From QQWI01 sp964522015 (GTDB taxonomy: Bacteria; Bacillota; Clostridia; Peptostreptococcales; Acidaminobacteraceae): a stretch of 64,000 bases of DNA. The notes beneath the pieces were generated by a model. The model searched no databases. It saw only the letters and a list, made by a program, of their open reading frames with translations, and was not told the DNA's origin. Positions 1-8,260 of this stretch are shown here, piece by piece. The stretch's first letter is position 1. Every line of letters begins with the position of its first letter. Location: NCBI GenBank assembly GCA_964522015.1, contig CAZFST010000012.1:41159-105158 (forward strand). The letters are read 5' to 3'. Made by a program: the position numbers and the translations under genes.

Positions 1-33
1 AAAGAACCAGAGGGAGGCCCTCTGGTTCTTTTT
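1..33. terminator. Strong hairpin terminator at the left edge
   Basis: A perfect 14-bp inverted repeat (1-14 with 18-31) closes on a 3-base loop and is followed by a T run on the plus strand. It lies 45 bp past the stop of the minus-strand CsoR-family gene, so it probably ends that operon. The minus-strand T tract would fall outside the window, so direction is uncertain and it may work both ways. Confidence 0.8.
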
Positions 34-77
34 CTATGGTTTTTCTATGGTCTTTCTAAAGCTTATTATGCTTAAAA

Positions 78-344
78 TTACTTTGAATAACTTAGCAGGG
101 TTTTAATCACCTTTTCCATTTGTTCTCGGTTTGTAACCTTGCCATCGTCATCGGAAAGCATGCAGTGCATGGCATGTTCTTCCATGATAACAATACCAAC
201 TTTATGGATACTGGATTTGATGGCTGCAATTTGCAGTAAAACCTCATCGCAGGACTTTTCTTCTTCAATCATCTTTTCAATCCCTGCGATATGCCCCTTG
301 ATGGTTCGAAGTCGATTGATAATCTTTTGTTTAGCTGGTTCCAT
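78..344 (-). CDS. CsoR/FrmR-family metal- or sulfur-sensing repressor
   Basis: This 88-residue, all-helical protein matches the DUF156/CsoR family of tetrameric repressors. Cys32, His57 and Cys61 are present with the spacing of the Cu(I)-binding C-H-C set of CsoR. The persulfide sensor CstR uses the two cysteines but lacks the histidine, so residues alone favour CsoR. The neighbours (CoA-disulfide reductase-rhodanese-TusA-DsrE fusion, TlpA-like protein, CcdA) point instead to thiol or persulfide control. It is the last gene of a minus-strand run, 3 bp after the TlpA-like gene, with GGAGG before the ATG. C-tract/G-tract inverted repeats of the type bound by this family occur near 1.9 and 4.4-4.5 kb, which suggests autoregulation of the block. 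The family is sure; the inducer is not. Confidence 0.9.
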   Translation of the reverse strand: MEPAKQKIINRLRTIKGHIAGIEKMIEEEKSCDEVLLQIAAIKSSIHKVGIVIMEEHAMHCMLSDDDGKVTNREQMEKVIKTLLSYSK

Positions 345-347
345 AAC

Positions 348-986
348 TTATTCCTCCGTTGATTGGGCTTTTTCTATGAGTCCTATTAAGCGATCTTTGT
401 CAATCAGTCCAACATGATATTCTGATACGATGCCATCTGGCTGAACAATGACACTCACTGGTATGGAGCGAATGGCATAGCGATTGGCAACCTCACTTTT
501 TTCATCCATCAAGATTGGAAATGCGATATTGTGCTCTTTCAATAGGGCTTCTAGGTCATCTAAGTCATCTTGTTCTGTTAAATTTACGCCGATGACAATA
601 ACGTCTTTATCCTTCAGGTCTAAATAGACTTCATTAAAATGAGGCATTTCTGCTTGGCATGGTGGGCACCAACTGGCAAAAAAATTAATCACAACTGTTT
701 TTCCAAGATGATCAGACAACTTCATGGCCACCCCATCCCGGGTCTTCAGTTCAAAGTCATATGCTTTCTTACCAGGCAAAAAACCCTCTTGAACAGTTCC
801 AGCTTCGGTGACTTCTGGTACATCTTTGGCTTCGGTGACCTCAGTCCCATCCTGTGGATTGGACGTCTCTGTAGTCTGGGTAACTTCACTATTTTGATCA
901 GTGGGTGGTATGGCAACCGTGATTTTTTGGCATCCAGTAGCCAGTACAAGTGTCAGTACTAAAATGGCAATGGCTATTTTTTTCAT
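348..986 (-). CDS. TlpA/ResA-like thioredoxin-fold lipoprotein
   Basis: This 212-residue exported protein should act as a membrane-anchored thiol-disulfide oxidoreductase on the outer face of the membrane. A hydrophobic N-terminus ends in a lipobox (LATGC, Cys19). A Thr/Glu-rich linker follows to about residue 70, then an AhpC/TSA-Redoxin fold with the active site WCPPC near residue 107 and a cis-Pro motif (SIPVS) near residue 175. CcdA, encoded just upstream, is the usual electron donor for such proteins, so the two probably form one reducing pathway. The gene overlaps no neighbour, and the CsoR-family repressor follows after 3 bp. The start has AAGGA about 8 bp upstream. The leader at 1010-1043 contains a 13-bp direct repeat with 21-bp spacing. 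Confidence 0.9.
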   Translation of the reverse strand: MKKIAIAILVLTLVLATGCQKITVAIPPTDQNSEVTQTTETSNPQDGTEVTEAKDVPEVTEAGTVQEGFLPGKKAYDFELKTRDGVAMKLSDHLGKTVVINFFASWCPPCQAEMPHFNEVYLDLKDKDVIVIGVNLTEQDDLDDLEALLKEHNIAFPILMDEKSEVANRYAIRSIPVSVIVQPDGIVSEYHVGLIDKDRLIGLIEKAQSTEE

Positions 987-1009
987 TTTTGATATCCTTT
1001 CTTATTTAG

Positions 1010-1043
1010 TAGTTATCCTTAAGATTTAAGTAGTTATCCTTAA
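1010..1043. repeat. 13-bp direct repeat, 21-bp period
   Basis: TAGTTATCCTTAA occurs at 1010-1022 and again at 1031-1043, in the leader of the TlpA-like gene. Read on the minus strand, each copy carries an AAGGAT ribosome-binding-like core. It looks like a short tandem duplication; no function is evident. Confidence 0.6.
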
Positions 1044-1060
1044 TTTTTAAGTTGTGAACC

Positions 1061-1741
1061 TTACGAGAAAATCATAGTCAAACGTGTTAGATAATTAAAA
1101 TAGATGAGTAAGCCAACTGCAATCATCAAAAGTCCAGAAACCCATTTCATGTACTTAAGCCAAGAGCCAGAACCTTCAAACCACTTGGCAGCCCGCTCAA
1201 TTAGAAGGGTCGAGATCATGAACGGGACAATAAAACCCAGGGCGTAGATGATTAATAGGAAAATGCCTGTTTGTAGGGTTTGTGTATTGGCAGCATAAAG
1301 CAAGACCGTGCCAAGAATTGGACCAACGCAAGGAGTCCAACCAAAACTAAAAGCCATCCCCATTAAAAATGCGGTACCAAAACCTGCGGATTTAGCCCGA
1401 ACTCTGATTTGGCGGGTCCGGATAAGAAAATCCCACTTAATAAGACCCAGCTGAAAGACCCCAAAGATGATAATGATAACACCGGAGACTTGTCTTAGCA
1501 CACTGGATAAGCTAAGTAAATAAGAGCCGATGGCGGTAGCCACTGCACCCAGTAGGATAAATACCAGCATGAGGCCCATTAAAAATCCCGTCGCATTGAG
1601 GTAAAGTTTCTTGGCTTTATGCCCTTCCGGGGTCATTTCACCGGCTAAAAAACCGATATACATTGGGATTAGCGGGACAATACAAGGGGAAAAAAAGGAT
1701 AAGACCCCTGCCATAAACACACCAAAATACGTTAATTCCAT
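1061..1741 (-). CDS. ccdA: CcdA-family thiol-disulfide transmembrane transporter
   Basis: This protein of about 226 residues belongs to the CcdA/DsbD-beta family, which passes electrons from cytoplasmic thioredoxin across the membrane to TlpA/ResA-type proteins. Six hydrophobic segments are visible. The paired redox cysteines lie in the expected places: FFSPC in the first helix and GWTPC in the fourth. I start it at the MELTYF methionine because GGAGG sits 7 bp before that ATG; the upstream ATG overlaps this site. The TlpA-like gene follows about 75 bp downstream on the same strand. A hairpin and a C/G-tract site in the upstream gap (1840-1908) suggest separate control from the CoA-disulfide reductase gene. 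Confidence 0.92.
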   Translation of the reverse strand: MELTYFGVFMAGVLSFFSPCIVPLIPMYIGFLAGEMTPEGHKAKKLYLNATGFLMGLMLVFILLGAVATAIGSYLLSLSSVLRQVSGVIIIIFGVFQLGLIKWDFLIRTRQIRVRAKSAGFGTAFLMGMAFSFGWTPCVGPILGTVLLYAANTQTLQTGIFLLIIYALGFIVPFMISTLLIERAAKWFEGSGSWLKYMKWVSGLLMIAVGLLIYFNYLTRLTMIFS

Positions 1742-1839
1742 GTCCAAACCTCCATTCAAAGGTTGTTCTTTTATTCACGGTATCCTTTTGATTCAGGGTT
1801 GTTCTTTGATGCTCGGCATTGGCCAAATTCAAGATTCAT

Positions 1840-1872
1840 AAAAGGGAGGTGTTCTCTTGAACAACTCCCTTT
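1840..1872 (-). terminator. Hairpin terminator or attenuator between CDR fusion and ccdA
   Basis: On the minus strand, AAAGGGAG..GTTC pairs with GAAC..CTCCCTTTT around a short loop, giving an imperfect stem followed by TTTTA. It should end the CoA-disulfide reductase transcript. If the promoter-like TAGCCA-17-TATAAT at 1883-1911 is real, the hairpin would lie at the very start of the ccdA transcript and act as an attenuator. Confidence 0.6.
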
Positions 1873-1882
1873 ACTTAAGCCT

Positions 1883-1911
1883 ATTATACTATATCCCCCG
1901 GGGGGTGGCTA
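1883..1911 (-). promoter_or_regulatory. Possible ccdA promoter overlapped by C/G-tract operator
   Basis: On the minus strand TAGCCA (1906-1911) and TATAAT (1883-1888) are separated by 17 bp. The spacer contains CCCCCGGGGGG, an inverted C-tract/G-tract flanked by A/T like sites bound by CsoR-family repressors (1891-1908 overall). The -35 match is only 4 of 6, so the promoter is tentative; the operator-like element is clear and resembles those at 4421 and 4517. Confidence 0.45.
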
Positions 1912-1913
1912 CC

Positions 1914-4397
1914 CTATATGAATAAATTCACATTGGCTTCTTCTGCTGCCCCAAGATAAGTGGCTACGCCACCGTAATCAATACCGTCTATTAACTCTTC
2001 TTTTGTAATACCCATAAGATCCATACTCATGGTGCAGGCCAGAATGCGAACTCCATTGTCCATGGCTTGCTTCATTAGGGATTCAAGTGAATCCACATTG
2101 TGCTTTTTCATCACAAAGCGAATCATTTGTGCACCCATGCCACCCATGTTCATCTTTGACAAGCCTAGGCGTTTAGAACCCCTTGGCATCATCCCACTGA
2201 ACATACGGGCCAGCATATCCTTTGTGACAGATACTTTTTCAGGTTTTCTTAAGATATTCAGACCCCAGAAAGTAAAGAATAGAGTCACTTGTCTTCCCAT
2301 TGCCGCTGCACCATTTGCAATGATAAAGGTAGCAATGGCCTTATCCAGATCCCCGCTAAAAACAACAATGGTCTTATCATCTGGCAGCTTCGAATGGGTA
2401 CCAGAATGCATAATCGGAGCACCTTTTTTGATCACTGCGAAAAATTCTTTTTCTCGTTTTCCTGAATCAACCAATGTATTCCCTGTGCGCTTGCACCACA
2501 TTTTAATATCAGCAGCAAAGCCAGGATCTGTCGCGCTGACATCTAGTACATCACCACGGTTCATTTGTTCTAAGCGTTTGTAGACTTGCATGATAGGACC
2601 CGGGCACTGGAGGCCGCAAGCATTGAGTTTAAAGATCTCACCAGTGCCTTCATTAAAAGACTGGTCTGGCACATCTCCCATATCTGTCACATCATTTTCT
2701 GTGGTGGCAGTTGGTATTGGGCAAGAACTATCATAACTCGTATAAAGGGTGCGGTAAGTTGTAAAACCCCCTATGACATTCTTAACACTCTTAAACCCTA
2801 GTTCCGACAGAATTCTGGTTGCAATGTAGCCCCGAAGGCCCACAGCACAATAAATAACGATATCTTTAGAACTATCCAGCTCTTGATAACGGTCCCGTAG
2901 GTCGTTAACTGGTATATTGATGGAACCTTCAATAAAGCCTGAGAATCTTTCAGCGGCATCACGGACATCCACTAAAATGGTTTTTGTCATGTCTAAATCT
3001 GCAATTTCTCTGGCGCAGATGTAGTCCATCTTCCCAGTTAGAACGTTTTCTGCCACAAAGGCAATCATATTGGCTGGGTCTTTTGCAGAACCATATGGTG
3101 GCGCATAAGCAAGTTCCAGCTCTTTGAGGTCGTAGATGGTACCACCAAATCGGATAGTGGTTGCAATAACGTCAATCCGTTTATCGACCCCCACATAACC
3201 CACCGCTTGGGCACCTAAGATTTTACCCGATAAATCGTAAACCAACTTCAGGGCCATTGGAATAGCACCTGGGTAGTAACCAGCGTGGGATTTTGCATGT
3301 ATTAAGGAGACATGGTAATCTTTTTTGTAGACTTTACCCATGCGCTGTAGGGTTTTTTCGTTAAGTCCTGTGTTGGCAACTGTTAAGTCGTATACTTTTG
3401 CAATGGAAGTACCTTGGGTACCCTTGTAGGCTTCGTCGATGCCGCAAATATTGTTGGCAACGATTCGACCTTGCTTATTTGCAGGGCCTGCCAGTGGCAC
3501 CATTGTTTTTTCTCTAGTGATGAATTCATCCACTTCAATAACATCCCCAAGGGCATAAATATTTGGATCCACTGTGCGCATGTGGTCGTCAACAATGATA
3601 CCACCACGGGCATTAACCGGCAGACCCGCCAATTTTGCAAGTTCTGAACGAGGTCTTACGCCGATTGAAAGCATGATAATATCCGCATCAACTGTTGCGC
3701 CACTTTCTAAGTAGATAGTGGTAACCCCATTTTTATATTCAAACTTTTGAACCCCGTCATTCAGGTAGAGTTTAACCCCTTGGTCCCCTAAGTGGTGGTG
3801 TACAATTTCTGCCATATCCTTATCGATTGGGGCCATGACTTGATCAAGTTTTTCAATCAAGGTCACATCAAGCCCTCGCTCTGAAAAGTTTTCTGCCATT
3901 TCAATACCGATAAAACCGCCACCAATCACTGCAGCTCTTCTTGGTCTTAAGGTATCAACGTAGTTTTTGACCGCATCTGTATCTGGAATATCCCAAAGTG
4001 AGAAGACATTTGGTGACTCAATACCTGGAATTGGTGGTCTTAGGGGTACTGAACCCGGTGATAGAACAAGGACATCGTAAGACTCTTCGTAGAGTTCACC
4101 TGTGAGAACCCGTTTAACCGAAACTGTTTTTGCCTCACGGTTAATGCCAACCACTTCGTTGTGAACCCGTACATCAATATTAAAACGAGCTTTCATAGCT
4201 TCTGGTGTTTGAACTAAGAGTAAATCTCTCTCTTTGATGGTTTCGCCAATATAATAAGGCAGGCCGCAGTTTGCAAATGAGATATATTCCCCCTTTTCAA
4301 ACATGATGATTTCAACTTTTTCATCAATCCTTCTGAGTCTTGCAGCTGTGGATGCGCCACCGGCAACACCACCGACAATTAATACTTTCTTTGACAT
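1914..4397 (-). CDS. CoA-disulfide reductase-rhodanese-TusA-DsrE fusion
   Basis: This 827-residue cytoplasmic enzyme combines four sulfur modules. Residues 1-450 are an FAD/NAD(P)H disulfide reductase of the CoADR type (VGGVAGG near residue 8, second GGGFIG near 159, single active Cys44 in FANCGLPYY). Residues about 455-555 are a rhodanese domain with Cys517 in YCAVGLRG. Residues about 588-660 are a TusA-like domain with CGLQCPGP (Cys594, Cys598). Residues about 675-827 are a DsrE-like domain with Cys788. Such fusions are known in Clostridia and are expected to reduce persulfides or polysulfide and relay sulfane sulfur between modules. I start at the second ATG because GGAGG lies 8 bp before it. 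A near-consensus promoter and two operator-like sites lie just upstream. Confidence 0.9.
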   Translation of the reverse strand: MSKKVLIVGGVAGGASTAARLRRIDEKVEIIMFEKGEYISFANCGLPYYIGETIKERDLLLVQTPEAMKARFNIDVRVHNEVVGINREAKTVSVKRVLTGELYEESYDVLVLSPGSVPLRPPIPGIESPNVFSLWDIPDTDAVKNYVDTLRPRRAAVIGGGFIGIEMAENFSERGLDVTLIEKLDQVMAPIDKDMAEIVHHHLGDQGVKLYLNDGVQKFEYKNGVTTIYLESGATVDADIIMLSIGVRPRSELAKLAGLPVNARGGIIVDDHMRTVDPNIYALGDVIEVDEFITREKTMVPLAGPANKQGRIVANNICGIDEAYKGTQGTSIAKVYDLTVANTGLNEKTLQRMGKVYKKDYHVSLIHAKSHAGYYPGAIPMALKLVYDLSGKILGAQAVGYVGVDKRIDVIATTIRFGGTIYDLKELELAYAPPYGSAKDPANMIAFVAENVLTGKMDYICAREIADLDMTKTILVDVRDAAERFSGFIEGSINIPVNDLRDRYQELDSSKDIVIYCAVGLRGYIATRILSELGFKSVKNVIGGFTTYRTLYTSYDSSCPIPTATTENDVTDMGDVPDQSFNEGTGEIFKLNACGLQCPGPIMQVYKRLEQMNRGDVLDVSATDPGFAADIKMWCKRTGNTLVDSGKREKEFFAVIKKGAPIMHSGTHSKLPDDKTIVVFSGDLDKAIATFIIANGAAAMGRQVTLFFTFWGLNILRKPEKVSVTKDMLARMFSGMMPRGSKRLGLSKMNMGGMGAQMIRFVMKKHNVDSLESLMKQAMDNGVRILACTMSMDLMGITKEELIDGIDYGGVATYLGAAEEANVNLFI

Positions 4398-4420
4398 GTG
4401 TTTTTCCTCCATCCCACCCC

Positions 4421-4438
4421 CTATCCCCAGGGGGTCAT
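4421..4438. promoter_or_regulatory. C-tract/G-tract operator just after the CDR transcription start
   Basis: TATCCCCAGGGGGTCA is an inverted repeat of the CsoR/CstR operator type. It begins about 12 bp downstream of the -10 of the CDR promoter on the minus strand, where a bound repressor would block transcription. A sister site lies upstream at 4517-4533. Confidence 0.55.
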
Positions 4439-4449
4439 TTCATGCTCTT

Positions 4450-4478
4450 ATCATATCTAATTCTTATTGCCCTGTCAA
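4450..4478 (-). promoter_or_regulatory. Near-consensus sigma-A promoter of the CDR fusion gene
   Basis: On the minus strand TTGACA (4473-4478) and TATGAT (4450-4455) are separated by exactly 17 bp. Only one position differs from the consensus hexamers. The two flanking operator-like sites suggest it is strongly repressed until induced. Confidence 0.8.
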
Positions 4479-4516
4479 CTGCTTTTTCTGTAGCGCTCTT
4501 GTAATTATTTCTACCC

Positions 4517-4533
4517 TTACCCCCCTGGGGTTC
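4517..4533. promoter_or_regulatory. C-tract/G-tract operator upstream of the CDR promoter
   Basis: TTACCCCCCTGGGGTTC is a second inverted C-tract/G-tract, about 40 bp upstream of the -35 hexamer. With the site at 4421-4438 it brackets the promoter, compatible with cooperative binding or looping by the CsoR-family tetramer encoded at 78-344. Confidence 0.5.
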
Positions 4534-4541
4534 TCTTAAGC

Positions 4542-4570
4542 AAAAAAAAAGCCAAGACCTAAGTCTTGAC
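4542..4570 (-). terminator. Terminator of the MoxR/DUF58 operon
   Basis: On the minus strand CAAGAC pairs with GTCTTG across TTAG, followed by a run of nine T. The stop codon of the DUF58 gene lies in the loop, so coding sequence and terminator overlap. Confidence 0.8.
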
Positions 4571-5650
4571 TGTATACCCTAGTACTTTAATACCATTTGA
4601 ATTTGGAAAAACAACTAACTCCGGCTCGGTTGTGACGATAATCAAATTTTGAACCACCCGGCTCAGAGCTTCCAGGGGCTCTAAATAAATATCCAAAATC
4701 CTCGGTGTAATAATGACCGCTGTGGAATAGTCTCCCTGTCGCTTGATTAGGGACTTTAACTTGCGATCAAAGAGTAGGGCACCATTATAGACAGCGCGAC
4801 CCAAGATATCTATTTGAGTCTCCAAATGGTAGGCACCTAAACTTGGGCTGTTAAAATAACCCCGTTCCTCACCGTCCTCCATGTTCAAGGCATTGCTGGC
4901 AAAGCCATATGGAATCCGTGAATCCTCAAATTCTTCAAGTATGGCCCGGCAGATGGAGATGCTCATCTCAATGAGCTCACTCTCAAAGGGCAATGCGCAG
5001 GGTTTCATCGTCTCAATATTGAGCACCACCATGGCTCGGCTATCTGTGGTGAAATCAAAGTTTCTCACCATTAATTGGCCAGACCTAGCGCTGGATGGCC
5101 AGTGGATATAGCGCTGGGGTTCATTGCCGGTGTATTCCCTAATACCAACGGTCACAAGGGGATCTTCCAAAATCCAACGTTTCACGCTAATATCCCCGCT
5201 CAGTGCCCCATAAGGGGTTAAAACCTCAGACAGGTCAAGGGGCCTTGGCAGTACGATAATTTCCTGCTGATTTAAAAAGGTCATTTCCCTAGATTTTAAA
5301 CCCGTAAAGTCCCCTAGCTCCAGGGTGGTTTCTTTCAACTTAAAAAGGCCCCGTGCACAAACTTGAACTTGGTAAGCCCGTTTGACCCGCTGAAATGGCA
5401 TAATGAACACTGTGTAGCGGTATGTGCCCAGCGAGAAATTTTCTGGAAAGTGCTCAGTGACTTTCAAAAAAGGAATACCGATTAACTTCTGATTCTCAAT
5501 CACCACCGACACAGGGATTGGCTGGTCGATCTCCACCCGGGGGACTTCTAACTTTATTTGATACCGTAAATCATGAAAACCATAAGCCAAAACAATACGA
5601 TCGATCATCAAAACCACAAGCACTAAACCGATGACTAACCAAACAATCAT
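4559..5650 (-). CDS. DUF58 domain protein, MoxR partner
   Basis: This 363-residue protein has two N-terminal hydrophobic segments (residues 1-25), a beta-rich domain, and the DUF58 block whose signature appears as VGIREYTGNEPQRYIHWPSS around residue 172. The C-terminal half resembles a vWA-like fold. DUF58 proteins are encoded beside MoxR ATPases and are thought to be assembled or activated by them, often for cell-envelope or peptidase functions; the exact role here is unknown. The ATG overlaps the MoxR stop by 4 bp (ATGA), so the two are translationally coupled. The gene is last in a three-gene operon with the DUF4129-like membrane protein. Confidence 0.88.
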   Translation of the reverse strand: MIVWLVIGLVLVVLMIDRIVLAYGFHDLRYQIKLEVPRVEIDQPIPVSVVIENQKLIGIPFLKVTEHFPENFSLGTYRYTVFIMPFQRVKRAYQVQVCARGLFKLKETTLELGDFTGLKSREMTFLNQQEIIVLPRPLDLSEVLTPYGALSGDISVKRWILEDPLVTVGIREYTGNEPQRYIHWPSSARSGQLMVRNFDFTTDSRAMVVLNIETMKPCALPFESELIEMSISICRAILEEFEDSRIPYGFASNALNMEDGEERGYFNSPSLGAYHLETQIDILGRAVYNGALLFDRKLKSLIKRQGDYSTAVIITPRILDIYLEPLEALSRVVQNLIIVTTEPELVVFPNSNGIKVLGYTVKT

Positions 5651-6591
5651 ACAATATTCTCAAGTGGTACAGTCACTGTCTTCACAAGGTCCACAACAAA
5701 TTCTGTGGCCGCTTCAATACTGTTAACCCCTCGTATTTTAAGCCTGTGATTTAAAACATAAGGAGCCAATTCTTTGATATCCTCTGGCAACACGTAATTT
5801 CGTCCGTCGATGGCAGCTCTGGCTTGAGCCGCTCTAAACAAAGCGATAGACCCCCTTGGACTCGCTGATAATGCTATCTTTTCTTGGTAACGTGTCCCAT
5901 TTACAATCGCCACCAAATAATCTAAAACATCTTCGTGAATGGTCACATCGCCCACATGGTCCAATAAGTACTGCATTTCCTTTGAATCGATTTGCGCCTC
6001 AATGGCATCTAGGGTTGGTTTGATGCTATTGCGAATAATGAGTTTTTCCTCGTTAAGGGTGGGTAATCCCAGCTTAAAGCGCATGAGAAATCTGTCCAGT
6101 TGGGCCTCGGGGAGTGGAAACGTGCCATAGTTTTCGATTGGATTTTGGGTTGCTAGCACCATAAATGGTGTTTTAAGAGTATGGGTGACGCCGTCCACCG
6201 TTATCTGCTTTTCTTCCATGGCCTCTAGTAGGGCGGACTGAGTTCTTGGAGTGGCCCGGTTGATTTCATCTGTTAAGACGACATTAGCAAAGAGAGGACC
6301 CTCTCTAAATTGAAAGTCACCGGTTTTTTGATTATAAAAATTGATGCCTGTAATATCCGATGGCAATAAATCCGGGGTAAACTGAATCCGTTTAAAAGGA
6401 AGATCTACGGTTTTAGAAAAAGCCTTGATCATCATGGTTTTGCCCATACCCGGCATGTCTTCTAGTAAAACGTGGCCACCTGCTAAAAATGCGACAACCA
6501 ATAGTTCAATTTCACGGTCCTTACCAATAATCACCTTGCTAACATTTTTGACTACTGTCTCTTTAAAGGTTACAAATCGTTTCATGTCCAT
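5647..6591 (-). CDS. MoxR-family AAA+ ATPase
   Basis: This 314-residue cytoplasmic chaperone-like ATPase shows Walker A (EDMPGMGKT, about residues 39-47), Walker B (VVLTDEINRA, about 105-114), sensor 1 (VLATQNP) and the C-terminal lid domain. MoxR proteins remodel or mature partner complexes, usually the product of an adjacent DUF58 gene. The start has a GGGGG/GAAAG stretch about 8 bp upstream. The gene sits between the DUF4129-like membrane protein and DUF58 and is coupled to the latter. The 77-bp gap before it contains loosely repeated GTTTA-type words of no known meaning. Confidence 0.93.
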   Translation of the reverse strand: MDMKRFVTFKETVVKNVSKVIIGKDREIELLVVAFLAGGHVLLEDMPGMGKTMMIKAFSKTVDLPFKRIQFTPDLLPSDITGINFYNQKTGDFQFREGPLFANVVLTDEINRATPRTQSALLEAMEEKQITVDGVTHTLKTPFMVLATQNPIENYGTFPLPEAQLDRFLMRFKLGLPTLNEEKLIIRNSIKPTLDAIEAQIDSKEMQYLLDHVGDVTIHEDVLDYLVAIVNGTRYQEKIALSASPRGSIALFRAAQARAAIDGRNYVLPEDIKELAPYVLNHRLKIRGVNSIEAATEFVVDLVKTVTVPLENIV

Positions 6592-6668
6592 TTTCTTTCC
6601 CCCTAGTTTTATGGTAATTAACAGCGTTTCACGGTCGTTTAAGGTAGTTTAAAGTTGTTTACGGCAGC

Positions 6669-7907
6669 TTACTGCAGTTTGATTGCCTGTATTATTTTTT
6701 TAAGCCTGTCCACATCATTTTTCGTAGCCACCTGATCACCGTAGCGGCTGGCAATGTAGATGTCCCGTACCTCAGAAGGCCCTGGCACAAATTTTTGTTG
6801 TGTTTTTTCAAGGACATCTAAGGAAGTATCTGTTGAGCTGATTTCAATATTAGCTTTTTTGAGTATTTTTAAGAATTGTTGATAATGGAATCGAATCTGT
6901 TGGTTTGAAGTCCGTGGGCCCCTGTGGTATGTCGGCAAGACTATTTTCTTTGCACTAAACCATTTTAGTGACTCCCGTTCCTCGGTAACCACTAGTAACG
7001 TATCGCTATCCTCTTTTTTATCGCTGCCCTTTTTGATAATGAGATACAATAAGACTAAAATAACCACCACTGCAAAAGTGCCTACTAGCCACTGGATCAC
7101 ATCATGAATCATAGCACCGTTCTTTTGATGGATGGCTTGCTCAGCTAATTTTTGTGCTACATCATCCGCTACCATAGGGGTTTGAGGATCTAAACCGAAA
7201 GCATCCTCAATATCACTGATATCTGCCTCATCACTAAAAAGCCACTTGAAAATTGTATCTAATAAACGGGTAAACCCTGAATGTATGAGAATTAAAAGGC
7301 GCTCAGGTATGAGACCCGATAAGAGTTCTAATAGAAACTGAAACACTTGGTAGGCCTGTTGGGTCAGAGAAATACCAATGGCCATCAAAACCGTCATGAT
7401 ATTGCGTAAATTATTTTTACGCATCTTCGATGGGGACATACCCGCTAATTCATTTCTAGCAGACCTAATGACTAACACCGAAGCGATTAAAAAAATTAAA
7501 GTCATTTGCCCTAATTCTACCAGGGCTGTTGCTTGATAGGGTACAAAGAAACGAAACAGCACCACCCCCACCATGAATCCCAGAGCAGTTTTAAAGTTGC
7601 TTCGCCAAGCCAAATAATGAGCATCGATGAGTACTTTCTTAAAATACAATACCCCTAATGATGCTGCCATCATGCTAATTAAAAACGGAGGGGTATGATA
7701 CCAATAGAGTGGTGCAAAACCAAGTAGGATAACTGGGTACGATAGACTGCTTTTCATGGTGTTACTTGTAGACAACAGGCCGACAATGGTCCACCAGACC
7801 ATCGCTAATAACAAAACAGGCAATGTTGCAATCTGATACAGCCCCATAAAACCTGTGAAAATACAGGAGAGTACTGCTATCAATTTGATAAAATTTGTAT
7901 CCGTCAA
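6669..7907 (-). CDS. Membrane protein with C-terminal DUF4129-like domain
   Basis: A protein of about 412 residues has several hydrophobic helices in its first 200 residues, an extracellular-looking acidic segment, another helix (VVVILVLLYLIIKKG), then a cytoplasmic tail. The tail (RFHYQQFLKILKKANIEIS..., with a YG near the end) resembles DUF4129. Genes like this complete MoxR-DUF58 operons, often with a transglutaminase domain that is absent here. I place the start at the TTG at 7907 because AAGGTGGTGG lies just before it; an earlier TTG at 7958 lacks a binding site. Function unknown; probably envelope related. Confidence 0.7.
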   Translation of the reverse strand: MTDTNFIKLIAVLSCIFTGFMGLYQIATLPVLLLAMVWWTIVGLLSTSNTMKSSLSYPVILLGFAPLYWYHTPPFLISMMAASLGVLYFKKVLIDAHYLAWRSNFKTALGFMVGVVLFRFFVPYQATALVELGQMTLIFLIASVLVIRSARNELAGMSPSKMRKNNLRNIMTVLMAIGISLTQQAYQVFQFLLELLSGLIPERLLILIHSGFTRLLDTIFKWLFSDEADISDIEDAFGLDPQTPMVADDVAQKLAEQAIHQKNGAMIHDVIQWLVGTFAVVVILVLLYLIIKKGSDKKEDSDTLLVVTEERESLKWFSAKKIVLPTYHRGPRTSNQQIRFHYQQFLKILKKANIEISSTDTSLDVLEKTQQKFVPGPSEVRDIYIASRYGDQVATKNDVDRLKKIIQAIKLQ

Positions 7908-8260
7908 CAGGCCACCACCTTTTTTACAATGATACCGAGGTTTGTTTCCATAATACAATCATTCGAATTGTTAATAATGTTATAAATTAGTATAACATCA
8001 ACTTGGCAGATTAGTGGGAAAATTTTGATTTGTGAACGATTTGTAGCAATTAAGACCATTTCGTAATGCATCAAGCCACTTTAACCCCTGCTTTTTCAAA
8101 ACATGAAAACGTTCTTTCACTACCTAAAGCAGACATTCTGCTAATATATCAAGCAATGTTGGTCAAATAATGATACTCTAGTTAAAATGCATTTTAAACA
8201 ACCCTTCATAGTACTCATTTTCATTGAGCATTATCAGGATACCAAAAAGGACGGTGCCAA
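7908..8260. other. Divergent intergenic region with a possible nfn promoter
   Basis: This gap separates the leftward MoxR operon from the rightward nfnAB genes. On the plus strand TTGGTC (8159-8164) and TAAAAT (8183-8188) are 18 bp apart and could serve nfnA. A short inverted repeat AGCAG-5-CTGCT lies at about 8128-8142. I see no open reading frame with a binding site here. Confidence 0.35.

Noticed and set aside
1638..1832. Minus-strand 64-codon reading frame across the ccdA start
   Set aside because: It overlaps ccdA in another frame and has no ribosome binding site; the gap contains a hairpin and direct repeats instead.
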